A stretch of 64,000 nucleotides of DNA from NCBI RefSeq assembly GCF_003855255.1, contig NZ_CP034072.1:1240001-1304000 (forward strand), written 5' to 3'. The notes below the pieces were generated by a model. The model did no database searches. It was not told the origin of the DNA and saw nothing but the letters and a program-made list of their open reading frames with translations. A program made the translations under genes and the position numbers. The stretch comes from Mycolicibacterium nivoides. GTDB lineage: Bacteria; Actinomycetota; Actinomycetes; Mycobacteriales; Mycobacteriaceae. Positions 56,099 to 64,000 of the stretch are shown here, piece by piece (position 1 is the first letter of the stretch; each line of letters begins with the position of its first letter).

Positions 56099-56944
56099 TC
56101 AGGCGTCGATACGCTTGCGCCGGTAGAGCGTTCCGAACATGAGCAGTAGCAGGCTCACCAGCAGGATCGCCGTGGCCAGCACATTGATCTGCGGGGGTAC
56201 CGCGGCCTTGACCGCCGCGTTGACGTACAGCGGATAGGTGACCGTCGAACCGCTGACGAAGTAGGTGATGATGAAGTCGTCCAGGGACAGGGCGAACGAC
56301 AACATCGCAGCGGCCACGATGCCCGGAACGATCAGCGGCAGAGTCACTTTGAAGAACGTTCTGGTCGGGCTGGCCCCGAGATCCATCGACGCGTCCTCCA
56401 GCGTCCAGTCGAATCCGCGCACCCGTGCCCGCACCGTCATGGCGATGAAGCTCACCTCGAACGCGATGTGGGCGATGAGGATCGTGGTGTAGCCCGCCGC
56501 CCAGCCGAGGTCGAGGAACAAGGTCAGCAGCGAGGCGCCCATCACGACCTCAGGTGCGGTCAGCGGTAGCACCAGGAACGTGTCGACCGCCTTCTGCCCC
56601 CGGAACCGTTGGCGCACAAGCGCGATGGCGACCAACGTGCCGAGCACCACGGCGACCGCGGTGGATACCGCCGCGACGTTCAGGCTCAACTTGAGCGCAT
56701 CGGTCAGCGCCGGGTACTTGAACGGGTGTGCCCAGTTGTCGAGGGTGAAGCCCTGCCAGGTGTAGTTGAACTTGCCCGCCGGCTTGTTGAACGAGAACAA
56801 CACGATCACGAAGATCGGCAGGAACAGGTACAGCAGCACCAGACCGGCGACGATCCGCAGGGACCAATCACCCCACCGCGGTGATCCTTTGACCACCTTC
56901 GGGGTGGCCGGGCTTGTGGCGTCTGCCAACGCGGTCGACGTCAT
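56099..56944 (-). CDS. potC: Spermidine/putrescine-type ABC transporter permease PotC
   Basis: 281 residues from ATG 56944. A polar N-terminus (STALADATSPATPKVVKGSP) precedes six membrane segments: LYLFLPIFVIVLFSFNKPAG, then FDWTLEDASMDLGASPTRTFFKVTLPLIVPG as the ATPase-contact loop, then FALSLDDFIITYFVSG. ATG overlaps the potB stop (ATGA). A longer open frame to 57553 is only a shadow through potB. Confidence 0.93.
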   Translation of the reverse strand: MTSTALADATSPATPKVVKGSPRWGDWSLRIVAGLVLLYLFLPIFVIVLFSFNKPAGKFNYTWQGFTLDNWAHPFKYPALTDALKLSLNVAAVSTAVAVVLGTLVAIALVRQRFRGQKAVDTFLVLPLTAPEVVMGASLLTLFLDLGWAAGYTTILIAHIAFEVSFIAMTVRARVRGFDWTLEDASMDLGASPTRTFFKVTLPLIVPGIVAAAMLSFALSLDDFIITYFVSGSTVTYPLYVNAAVKAAVPPQINVLATAILLVSLLLLMFGTLYRRKRIDA

Positions 56945-57816
56945 ACGAGATCCTCCGTGCCCAGCGCCCGCGTGTAGAGCAACACCCCGACCAGGATGAT
57001 CGCCATCAGCACCATGCTGAGTGCGGCCGCGGCCGGATAGTCCTTGACCACCAGGAACTGCTTCTGGATGACGTTGCCGATCATGGTGGTCTGTGTGCTG
57101 CCGAGGTAATCGGCGTTGATGAAATCGCCGGCCGCGGGGATGAACACCAGCATGCTGCCGGCCAGCACTCCTGGCATGGACAGCGGCAGAATGACTTTGG
57201 TGAAGCTGCGGGTGTTCGACGAGTACAGGTCTTTGGATGCCTCGATCAGGCGGGGATCGATCTTCTCCAGGCTCACGTACAGCGGCAGGATCATGAAGAT
57301 GATCCAGTTGTAGGTCAGGCCCCCGATCACGGCCCAGCTCGTCGACAGCAGCCGTCCTTCGCTCGGCAGCAATCCGATCGATCCGAGTGCGCTGACCACC
57401 AACCCGTCGTCGGCCAGAATCGTCTTCCACGCGATGGTGCGGATCAGGAAGGTCACGAAGAACGGCAGGATGACCAGGCCCAGGATCAGATTCTTGTACC
57501 GGCCCGCCTTGAAGGCGATGACGTAGGCCAGCGGGAATGCCAGTAGCGCGCACAGCACTGTCGCCACCAGTGCATAGCCGAACGTCCGCAGAATCTGGTC
57601 CTGATATTCGCTGAACGCGTGCAGGTAGTTGCCGAAGTTCCAGTCGAACTCCAGCGTCGGCAGGTACACCGAACCGCCCGAAGTCGACAACGAGGTGCGT
57701 GCCAACGAGAAGAACGGCACCACAAAGAAGATCCCCAGGTACACCAACGCCGGCAGGATCATCAGGTACGGAGCGATCTTGCTCCGCTGCCGGTTACTGG
57801 TGGCTGCGCCCGCCAT
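56941..57816 (-). CDS. potB: Spermidine/putrescine-type ABC transporter permease PotB
   Basis: 291 residues, six membrane segments: YLMILPALVYLGIFFVVPFF, FPLAYVIAFKAGRYKNLIL, VTFLIRTIAWKTIL, and IDPRLIEASKDLYSSNTRSFTKVILPLSMPG as the ATPase-contact loop. Starts five bases after potD and overlaps potC by four. Confidence 0.93.
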   Translation of the reverse strand: MAGAATSNRQRSKIAPYLMILPALVYLGIFFVVPFFSLARTSLSTSGGSVYLPTLEFDWNFGNYLHAFSEYQDQILRTFGYALVATVLCALLAFPLAYVIAFKAGRYKNLILGLVILPFFVTFLIRTIAWKTILADDGLVVSALGSIGLLPSEGRLLSTSWAVIGGLTYNWIIFMILPLYVSLEKIDPRLIEASKDLYSSNTRSFTKVILPLSMPGVLAGSMLVFIPAAGDFINADYLGSTQTTMIGNVIQKQFLVVKDYPAAAALSMVLMAIILVGVLLYTRALGTEDLV

Positions 57817-57821
57817 CGGCG

Positions 57822-59018
57822 TCAGCCTCCGGTCACTGCGGCGTAGAGACTGTTGAACTCCTGGGTTTGCTCGTCAGTGAGGGCGGGCCACGACTTGAGC
57901 TTGGCGAGAATGTCGGCGGGTGGGTTGATCAGCGGGTTGCCGGCCAGCTTGGGATCGATCTTGGCGAGCTCGTCGGTCATGTCCGACAACACCGGCACGA
58001 ACTGGGTGAATGCGATCAGCTTGGCGTAGTTCGCCCGGTCGTAGACGTAGTCGATCCACGCTTCGGCGCCCTTCTGGTTCTGCGTGGTGTAGGGGATCAC
58101 CATGGTGTCGATGAACCAGTCACCGCCGGACTCGGGCACGATGAACTGAAGGTCCGGGTTGTCGGCCTGCAGCTGCACCACGTCGCCCGAATATGCCTGG
58201 GCGACAGCGATGTTGCCCGCCGCCAGATCGTCGGCGTAGTCGTTTCCGGTGAACCGGCGGATCTGGCCCTTGTCCTTCTGTTCACGGATGAAATCGACCG
58301 CTTTGGTGATGGATTCGGTGGTCGGATCCTCGACGGAGTTGCCCTGCCACTGCATGATCATGCCGAGCCCGTCCTGGACGTCGGACAACAGGCTGACCCG
58401 GCCCTTGAATGCGGGATCCCACAGATCGTCGATCTTGGTGATGTCTCGCCCCGTCGCGGCCTTGTTGTAGGCCAGGCCCACCATGCCGGTCATGTACGGC
58501 GCGGTGTACTTGCGGCCCGGATCGGCCTTCGAGTTGAGCAGGTCCTCGCGCAGGTTCTTCTTGTTGGGGACGCGGGAGTCGCGGATCTCGTTGAGCCACT
58601 TGAGGCCTGCGAGCCGGACCGCCATGAACTCGGTGGGTACGACGAGATCGGCGCCGATGTCCTGCTTACGGGACAACGGTTCCTTGACCTTGGCGAACCA
58701 CTGTTCGTTGTCGTTGAAATCCTCTTTGTAGTCCACCGTCAGACCGGACGCGGTCTGGAACGCTGCGACGAATCCTTCGGCCATGTACAGCGGCCAGTTC
58801 GAGATGCGGACTTCGCCGGTGGCCGGTGAGCCGTCGTCGGGGGCGGCCGACGATGTTGCACCTGAGCCTCCCTCGCCACCTGACCCGCACGCGGCCAGCA
58901 CGGACGGACCCAGCGCGAGCGCGGCCGCGGCGGCCGCGCCGCCGCCCAGGAAGCGGCGCCTCGAGGTGCGATTCGCGGTGAGCCGGGCGAGAACTTGGGG
59001 ATCGAATTGAGCGGGCAT
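57822..59018 (-). CDS. potD: Polyamine-type ABC transporter substrate-binding lipoprotein PotD, twin-arginine signal
   Basis: 398 residues from ATG 59018 (GAAAGG upstream). The N-terminus has SRRRFLGG, a twin-arginine export motif, then an Ala-rich hydrophobic run and the lipobox VLAAC, so it looks like a Tat-exported lipoprotein. The binding domain has PotD/PotF features: ISNWPLYMAEGFVAAFQ, GADLVVPTEFMAVRL, GLAYNKAATG, and AYSGDVVQL near the ligand site. The family binds spermidine, putrescine or similar cations. Confidence 0.92.
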   Translation of the reverse strand: MPAQFDPQVLARLTANRTSRRRFLGGGAAAAAALALGPSVLAACGSGGEGGSGATSSAAPDDGSPATGEVRISNWPLYMAEGFVAAFQTASGLTVDYKEDFNDNEQWFAKVKEPLSRKQDIGADLVVPTEFMAVRLAGLKWLNEIRDSRVPNKKNLREDLLNSKADPGRKYTAPYMTGMVGLAYNKAATGRDITKIDDLWDPAFKGRVSLLSDVQDGLGMIMQWQGNSVEDPTTESITKAVDFIREQKDKGQIRRFTGNDYADDLAAGNIAVAQAYSGDVVQLQADNPDLQFIVPESGGDWFIDTMVIPYTTQNQKGAEAWIDYVYDRANYAKLIAFTQFVPVLSDMTDELAKIDPKLAGNPLINPPADILAKLKSWPALTDEQTQEFNSLYAAVTGG

Positions 59019-59086
59019 GGGCGACCTTTCTGAATTCGGGCGCTTTCGTCGATGAAGGGTGGGCGTGGGTCGGCTGGTGCCAATGC

Positions 59087-60280
59087 CTACGTGTCGTCGA
59101 GCATCTCTTCGAGATCCTCGGTGGTGGGTATGTCCGCGGCCGGAAGTACCCGTGACGCGTCCGGGGACCAACTCACGTGCACCTGGTCGCCCGGGCGCAG
59201 AAGGGGGAGGTCCTGCTCGGGGCCGACGTGGGCGATGATCGTCGAATCATCAGGTGCGGCAAGGGAAAGCCGGAGCACCGGCCCCTGGAAGGTCAGGTCC
59301 TTGACGGTGGCGGGCACGGTGGCCACATCCCCGGTGGGAACCTCCATGGAGACGCGGACCCGCTCGGGGCGGATCATCAGGGTGGCGTGGCCGCCGGGTT
59401 CGATGGTGGTGTCGCCGGGCTTGGCCTTGAGCGTCGTGCCGAGCACGTCGACCTCGACGAAGTCGCGGTTGGTTCGCCCGGTCTGCCGGCCCGGCCACAG
59501 GTTGGCCTGCCCGATGAAGCTGGCGACGAACACCGTTGCCGGACGATCGTAGATCTCGGTGGGGCTGCCGATCTGCTCAACGTTTCCGTTGTTCATCACC
59601 GCGATCCGGTCGCTCATCGTGAGCGCCTCTTCCTGATCGTGGGTGACGTAGATGAACGTGATGCCGACCTCGCGCTGAATACGCTTGAGTTCGAACTGCA
59701 TCGCGTGGCGCAGTTTGAGATCGAGGGCGCCCAGTGGCTCATCGAGCAGCAGCGCGCTGGGGTAGTTGACCAGGGCACGGGCCAACGCGACCCGCTGCTG
59801 CTGGCCGCCCGAGAGCTGCCCGGGCTTGCGCTTGGCGAAGTCGGTGAGCCGGACGATCTCCAGCAGCTCGTCGACGCTGCGTTTGATCTCGGCCTTTTCC
59901 TTCTTCGCGCTGCGCGGCCCGTAGGCCACGTTGTCCCACACGGTCATGTGCGGGAACAGCGCATAGTGCTGGAAGACCGTGTTGACGTTGCGCTTGTGCG
60001 GTGGCACGCGGGAGACGTCGACGCCTTCGAGCCGGATGGCACCCTCGGTCGGGCTTTCGAATCCGGCGATCATGCGCAGCGTGGTGGTCTTCCCGCAGCC
60101 CGAGGGGCCGAGCATCGAGAAGAACTCACCCGATGCGATGGAGAAGTCCGCCTCGGCTACGGCTAGGTAGTCGCCGAACCGTTTCGTGACGTGGTCGATC
60201 TCTATGACGGGCGCGCCGGTGCGTGGCGAGCCGTCGTGTCCCGTCGACTTGTCGACGGCGGTGATATCTGGGCCGGTCAG
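59087..60280 (-). CDS. potA: Polyamine-type ABC transporter ATP-binding protein PotA, probable CTG start
   Basis: 397 residues if started at CTG 60280. Walker [10 protein letters not shown] (58-66), Q-loop [11 protein letters not shown], signature [15 protein letters not shown], Walker [20 protein letters not shown], and a C-terminal TOBE part. The first ATG in frame (60115) would remove the opening beta strands ([14 protein letters not shown]...) and start two residues before Walker A, so it cannot be right. Between an in-frame TAA near 60370 and 60115 there is no ATG, GTG or TTG. GGAGGAGG lies six bases before CTG 60280, making it the best start. Confidence 0.85.
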   Translation of the reverse strand: MTGPDITAVDKSTGHDGSPRTGAPVIEIDHVTKRFGDYLAVAEADFSIASGEFFSMLGPSGCGKTTTLRMIAGFESPTEGAIRLEGVDVSRVPPHKRNVNTVFQHYALFPHMTVWDNVAYGPRSAKKEKAEIKRSVDELLEIVRLTDFAKRKPGQLSGGQQQRVALARALVNYPSALLLDEPLGALDLKLRHAMQFELKRIQREVGITFIYVTHDQEEALTMSDRIAVMNNGNVEQIGSPTEIYDRPATVFVASFIGQANLWPGRQTGRTNRDFVEVDVLGTTLKAKPGDTTIEPGGHATLMIRPERVRVSMEVPTGDVATVPATVKDLTFQGPVLRLSLAAPDDSTIIAHVGPEQDLPLLRPGDQVHVSWSPDASRVLPAADIPTTEDLEEMLDDT

Positions 60281-60294
60281 CGGAATCCTCCTCC
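60278..60294 (-). promoter_or_regulatory. Strong ribosome site placing potA at a CTG codon
   Basis: On the minus strand GGAGGAGG (60294-60287), six bases, then CTG (60280-60278). Spacing is ideal, and no standard start codon exists nearby in frame. Confidence 0.6.
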
Positions 60295-60378
60295 AGTACA
60301 GCCGGGAAGCTGTCGGTAAACAATCGCCGATGGAGCCGACCTTCGCAACCGTTTCCGCAATGAATTAACAATTTTTCA

Positions 60379-60420
60379 ATGGAATCCTTTGTCTGAACCG
60401 GCTTGACAGCGTGATTCCAT
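60379..60420. promoter_or_regulatory. Inverted repeat upstream of potA
   Basis: ATGGAATC (60379-60386) and GATTCCAT (60413-60420) are perfect 8-base inverted arms with 26 bases between them, in the gap between the MFS gene and potA. Possible operator of the pot operon. Confidence 0.4.
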
Positions 60421-60544
60421 AGCGTGGCAGGCTAACGGCCACGGCGGGTGCGGTCGGTCCACGGTCTGGAAGGGCAGTGACTGGCTGGAGTCAAGTTTCG
60501 CAGCTCAGCGGGCCGTCACGACGGGAAACCGGCGACTGGAGGAA

Positions 60545-62014
60545 TCAGCCCCACTCGTGGTTCATGGCGCGGGACTCGGACATGGTGCGCACGGACTCGC
60601 CGTGGCGGTCGGGGGCGCGGGATACCGCGATGAGAGCCATCGCCAGGGCGGCTGTGACCGCTCCGGCGACGAAGATCGTCACGAAGCTGCCTTCCGACGG
60701 CACCATTCGATGCCCGAGCAGTACCGCCACGACAGCGGCCGCAACGGAGCTGCCGATCGTGCGGGCGATCGCGTTCATGCTCGTGGCGATGCCCGTCTCA
60801 CTGGCGTCCACCTCGCTGACGACCAACGCGGGCAGGGCGCCGTAGCCCAGGCTGATATAGGCGTTGGCCAAGACACCTGCCACGACGACCTGCCAGGGAC
60901 GGCCATGGGCCACGGCGAGCATGACGAATCCGGCGATCCCGGCGACAGCGGCCACCACCAGTACTCGGCGGGCGCCGTACCGGTCGATGTACCGGCCGCT
61001 GACGAGTGCCACCAGAAAACCGGTCAGCGCTCCGGGCAGCAGGAAGTAGACGCTGGCTTGCAGCACACTGGCGCCGAATCCGTAGCCGGCGGCCTCACGT
61101 GACATCTGCACGAACTGGGTGAGGCCGAGGAAGGCGAAGTACAGCCCCATTCCGACCAAGATCGTGGCCAGATTGGTCAGCAGGATGGGTCGCCGGGCCA
61201 GCATCGTGGTCGAGACCAGGGGATCGGCGGCTCGTCGTTCCCACCACCACCAGCCGATCAGCACGCCGATACCGCCGGTCAGAAAGCCGAGCGTCCCCGG
61301 GTGGGTCCAGCCCCACGAGTTGCCCTGGGTGATGGCCAGCAGCATCGACGACAGCCCGATCGCCAGGCCCGCGGCGCCCAGCCAGTCGATCGCGCCGCCG
61401 GCGGCAGGCTTGCGGTTGGGCACGACCACGACCGCCACCACGATGACGACGGCGGTGAATGCGGTGGTGAGCCAGAAGACCCGGTGATACCCGGCGTCGC
61501 CCGACATCAAGAGGCCGGTGACGACGAGGCCGACGCCGCCGCCGAAACCCAGCGTCCCGGACAACACCGACATGGCGCCGACCAGACGATCCTCGGCGAG
61601 TTCTTCGCGCAGGATCGCGATGCTGATCGGATAGAGCGCGTACGAGGCGCCCTGCAGGATGCGGGCTGCCACCAGCAGCGGTACCGACGCCGTGACCGCG
61701 GCCAGCACCGAACCTGCCAGTACGACCACCAGCACGCCGAGCAGGACCCGCTTCTTGCTGTAGAGGTCGGCCAGCCTGCCGATCAGCGGGGTCGACGCGG
61801 CGGCCGCCAGCAGGTTGGCGGTGACGGCCCAGCTGACCGCCACCGACGAGGTGTTCAGCTGCCTGGCGATGATGCCAAGGATGGGGACCACTGCGGTCTG
61901 CAGGATGGCGACGGTGAGGGCCACCAGACTCAGGCCGACGATCAGGACACCGGGGCGACGGGGTATTCCGGGCACCGCGGGGGAGGCGGACCGGTCGGTT
62001 TCGGTCCTGGCCAC
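60545..62014 (-). CDS. MFS transporter, DHA2 (drug:H+ antiporter) family
   Basis: 489 residues with about fourteen membrane segments. Features: LVALTVAILQTAVVPILG in the first helix, IGRLADLYSKKRVLLG (the inter-helix 2/3 motif), ARILQGASYALYPISIAILREEL, and GFGGGVGLVVTGLLM (motif C-like). GTG 62014 is the start. It lies upstream of potA on the same strand, but the 264-bp gap with an inverted repeat suggests separate control. Substrate unknown. Confidence 0.9.
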   Translation of the reverse strand: MARTETDRSASPAVPGIPRRPGVLIVGLSLVALTVAILQTAVVPILGIIARQLNTSSVAVSWAVTANLLAAAASTPLIGRLADLYSKKRVLLGVLVVVLAGSVLAAVTASVPLLVAARILQGASYALYPISIAILREELAEDRLVGAMSVLSGTLGFGGGVGLVVTGLLMSGDAGYHRVFWLTTAFTAVVIVVAVVVVPNRKPAAGGAIDWLGAAGLAIGLSSMLLAITQGNSWGWTHPGTLGFLTGGIGVLIGWWWWERRAADPLVSTTMLARRPILLTNLATILVGMGLYFAFLGLTQFVQMSREAAGYGFGASVLQASVYFLLPGALTGFLVALVSGRYIDRYGARRVLVVAAVAGIAGFVMLAVAHGRPWQVVVAGVLANAYISLGYGALPALVVSEVDASETGIATSMNAIARTIGSSVAAAVVAVLLGHRMVPSEGSFVTIFVAGAVTAALAMALIAVSRAPDRHGESVRTMSESRAMNHEWG

Positions 62015-62108
62015 GTCCCGCTCCGATCCATAGCTAATCTTTGTGTTTCCCGATTATGGCCTTGGTGCGACACGTGCCCGCACACCGGGTGCGTGGTCGA
62101 ATAGACGA

Positions 62109-63497
62109 ATGGCTTTCGGCGTCAGTGCGCTCAACGCAGCTACGTTCAGCGGGCGCCGCCCGACCGGCTCGGGTGACCTGACCGTGGAGACCCATGGGAT
62201 CGCACCGCTGGCCGCCGACCAACGGTACGGACATCCCGCCCGGCTGTTCACGGTGTGGTTCGCACCGCAGGTGAACATGACCGGCGTCTTCACCGGGACA
62301 TTGGCGATCACCCTCGGGCTGGGCTTCTGGCTGGGACTGCTGGCCATGGTGATCGGCACCGTTCTGGGGTCGGGCGTGGTCGCATACCTGTCGACGTGGG
62401 GACCGCGCACCGGGGCGGGCCAACTTCCGAACGCGCGCATGGCATTCGGCGGGCTCGTCGTGGTGCCGGGCATCCTGCAGTGGGGATCGTCGATCGCCTG
62501 GGACGCACTCGTCGGGCTGTTCGGCGGGGAGGCGCTCGCGGCGCTGCTGGGCATCCCGTTCTGGATCGCGGTGTTGATCGTGCTGGCGGTGCAGGGCGTA
62601 GTCGGGTTCTTCGGCTACGAGTTGATCCACCGCCTGCAGGCGGTGTTGACCGTCATCCTCTTCATCACGTTCGCGGTCTTCACGGTCAAGCTGGTCAGCG
62701 GCCACGACATCGTCGTGGCGCCGTCGGTGTCCGGTGCCGATCTGGCCGGAGCTTTCGTTTTCGAGGTCACCATCGCCCTGAGCCTGGCGATCTCGTGGGC
62801 CAGCTACGCCGCCGATTTCAGTCGGTATCTCCCCGGCGACTCGTCGCGGTGGCAGGTGTTCGGGTACTCGTTCGCCGGGATCGTGTTGGGCTACATCTTC
62901 GTTCAGGGCATCGGGATCGCGGCCGCGTCGGTCATCGGTGAGCACACCGCCGACGGTGTCCACGCGGTCATGGGCGGGGGCCTGCTCGGCGGTCTGGCGC
63001 TGTTGGTGATCGCGCTCGCAGCGGTCGGCTCGGGGGTGATGAACGACTACAGCGGCTCCTTGGCGTTGCAGACCATCGGTGTGCGGGTGCGCCGGCCGGT
63101 GTCCGCGATCATCGTGACGGCGCTGGCCTTCGGTTTGATCCTGTGGCTGCACGCCGCCGATACCGCGACCAGGTTCACCGATGTTCTGCTGTTGGTCAGC
63201 TACTGGATTCCGGCGTTTGTCGCCGTGGTCGTGGTGGATTGGGCGATCCGTACCCGCGGACGCAACACCATCGATCCGAGCACCGAACTCACCGGGCGCC
63301 GCGATGCGGTGGCGGCACTGATCACCTTCCTGGTGGCCTACGCCGTCGCCGTGCCGTTCATGAACACCACCCTGATCCAGGGTGCGGTGGCCACCGCATG
63401 GCACGGTGCCGACATCGCCTACTTCGTCAATTTTGTTGCGGCGCTCGCGCTTTACGGAGGTTACCGACTGTTGACACGGCGGGCGGCCCGACCATAG
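62109..63497 (+). CDS. NCS1-family permease (purine/cytosine permease-like)
   Basis: 462 residues from ATG 62109, about twelve membrane segments. NCS1 features: RLFTVWFAPQVNMTGVFTG (helix 1), GPRTGAGQLPNARMAFG, GFFGYELIHRLQ, ISWASYAADFSRYLP and NDYSGSLALQTIGV. Probable uptake of a nucleobase, cytosine-like or related heterocycle. The open frame continues to 62043, but ATG 62109 has a more typical N-terminus; no clear ribosome site is seen, so a leaderless transcript is possible. Confidence 0.88.
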   Translation: MAFGVSALNAATFSGRRPTGSGDLTVETHGIAPLAADQRYGHPARLFTVWFAPQVNMTGVFTGTLAITLGLGFWLGLLAMVIGTVLGSGVVAYLSTWGPRTGAGQLPNARMAFGGLVVVPGILQWGSSIAWDALVGLFGGEALAALLGIPFWIAVLIVLAVQGVVGFFGYELIHRLQAVLTVILFITFAVFTVKLVSGHDIVVAPSVSGADLAGAFVFEVTIALSLAISWASYAADFSRYLPGDSSRWQVFGYSFAGIVLGYIFVQGIGIAAASVIGEHTADGVHAVMGGGLLGGLALLVIALAAVGSGVMNDYSGSLALQTIGVRVRRPVSAIIVTALAFGLILWLHAADTATRFTDVLLLVSYWIPAFVAVVVVDWAIRTRGRNTIDPSTELTGRRDAVAALITFLVAYAVAVPFMNTTLIQGAVATAWHGADIAYFVNFVAALALYGGYRLLTRRAARP

Positions 63498-63500
63498 GGG

Positions 63501-64000
63501 TCAGGGCAGTGCGGCCAGTACGTACTCGGTGAACGACGACGTGGACGCGCTGCCGCCGATGTCTGCGGTGCCGACACCGGCATCGAGGGTCCGCCGGACC
63601 GCGTCCTCGATGCGATCCGCGGCGATGCCGAGCGCCGGTGTGCCGCCCTCCCTGCCGGCCAGCCATCGCAGCAGCATCGCGGTGGACAGGATCATCGCGA
63701 CCGGGTTGGCGATGTCGCGTCCGGCGATGTCGGGCGCAGACCCGTGGGCCGCCTGCGCCATCGCGTGAGTGTGCGACGCGTTGATCGAGGGCGCCATCCC
63801 GAGTGAGCCGCTCAACTGCCCGGCGAGGTCGGACAGGATGTCGCCGAACATGTTCTCGGCCACGATCACATCGAAGTCGCGCGGGTGGCTCACCAATCGA
63901 GCCGCCAAGGCGTCGATGTGCTCACCACGGACTTCGACGTCGGGGTAGCTCTCGGCGACCGCCTGGCACACGTCGCGGAACAGCCCGGTGGTCTTGGCCA
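63501..64000 (-). CDS. Isocitrate/isopropylmalate dehydrogenase family protein (5' end beyond the window)
   Basis: The C-terminal 166 residues of a metal- and NAD-dependent beta-decarboxylating dehydrogenase. Visible motifs: ENMFGDILSDLAGQLSGSLG (metal-binding Asp pair), HGSAPDIAGRDIANP (NAD-binding loop). The frame is open to the right edge. It could be 3-isopropylmalate dehydrogenase, but AHGSAP in place of the usual PVHGSAP, and the neighbouring permease, also fit a tartrate or homoisocitrate type. It ends four bases from the NCS1 stop (convergent). Confidence 0.85.
   Translation of the reverse strand, partial: AKTTGLFRDVCQAVAESYPDVEVRGEHIDALAARLVSHPRDFDVIVAENMFGDILSDLAGQLSGSLGMAPSINASHTHAMAQAAHGSAPDIAGRDIANPVAMILSTAMLLRWLAGREGGTPALGIAADRIEDAVRRTLDAGVGTADIGGSASTSSFTEYVLAALP

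Noticed and set aside
56099..57553. 484-codon version of potC
   Set aside because: The first 200 codons run inside potB in another frame; ATG 56944 overlaps the potB stop and gives a normal PotC.
60403..60408. TTGACA as a -35 box on the plus strand
   Set aside because: No matching -10 at 16-18 bases and no plus-strand gene until 62109.

Overview
The window looks like a chromosomal segment of a fast-growing mycobacterium (Mycolicibacterium-like). The GC content is high throughout, GTG starts and ATGA/GTGA stop-start overlaps are frequent, and the response regulator at 29255-29881 is almost the M. tuberculosis PdtaR (Rv1626) sequence as I remember it. The liv, gnt and pot loci nearby fit a saprophyte with a wide nutrient range. 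The genus is an inference; no database search was possible.

Region 1 (1-27823) is the right-hand part of a very large non-ribosomal peptide synthetase (NRPS) assembly line, carried on two overlapping genes. The first is cut by the left edge and holds C-A-T / C-A-T-E / C-A-T / C-A-T / C-A-T-E / C. The second continues A-T / C-A-T-E / C-T. Module 6 is therefore split between its condensation and adenylation domains, and the line ends in a C-T unit with no adenylation domain and no thioesterase or reductase. Both features are unusual and are the most interesting part of the window. A 302-bp perfect repeat links adenylation domains 6 and 7.

Region 2 (27834-35619) holds a convergent terminator, an isoprenylcysteine-methyltransferase-like membrane enzyme, a small secreted protein, a tRNA with a CAA anticodon, pdtaR, and a five-gene branched-chain-amino-acid-type ABC operon. 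That operon has a strong hairpin between the binding-protein gene and the permeases. A structured intergenic element and a UPF0060 membrane protein follow.

Region 3 (35623-43190) holds an SCO6745-family protein, then a gluconate unit with a GntR repressor divergent from gluconokinase and gluconate permease. After it come RDD and DoxX membrane proteins (the DoxX protein has an 11-residue-repeat amphipathic tail), a beta-lactamase-like exported protein, a metallo-hydrolase and an acyl-CoA thioesterase.

Region 4 (43580-51319) is a tight six-gene operon: a peptide-type binding lipoprotein, two permeases, a fused double ATPase, an LLM flavin monooxygenase and a DszC/SfnB-like flavin enzyme. Its make-up suggests import and oxidative cleavage of an organosulfur or similar compound.

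Region 5 (51347-56096) has a GtrA-like protein, a Rieske oxygenase with a SnoaL-fold partner, a divergent TetR regulator coupled to an EamA exporter, and a deazaflavin-type oxidoreductase. Region 6 (56099-64000) is a spermidine/putrescine-type potABCD operon, in which potA seems to start at CTG, preceded by an MFS exporter. An NCS1 permease and a partial isopropylmalate-dehydrogenase-family gene run to the right edge. Only two gaps exceed 300 bases without a gene: 43191-43579 and 53779-54233.
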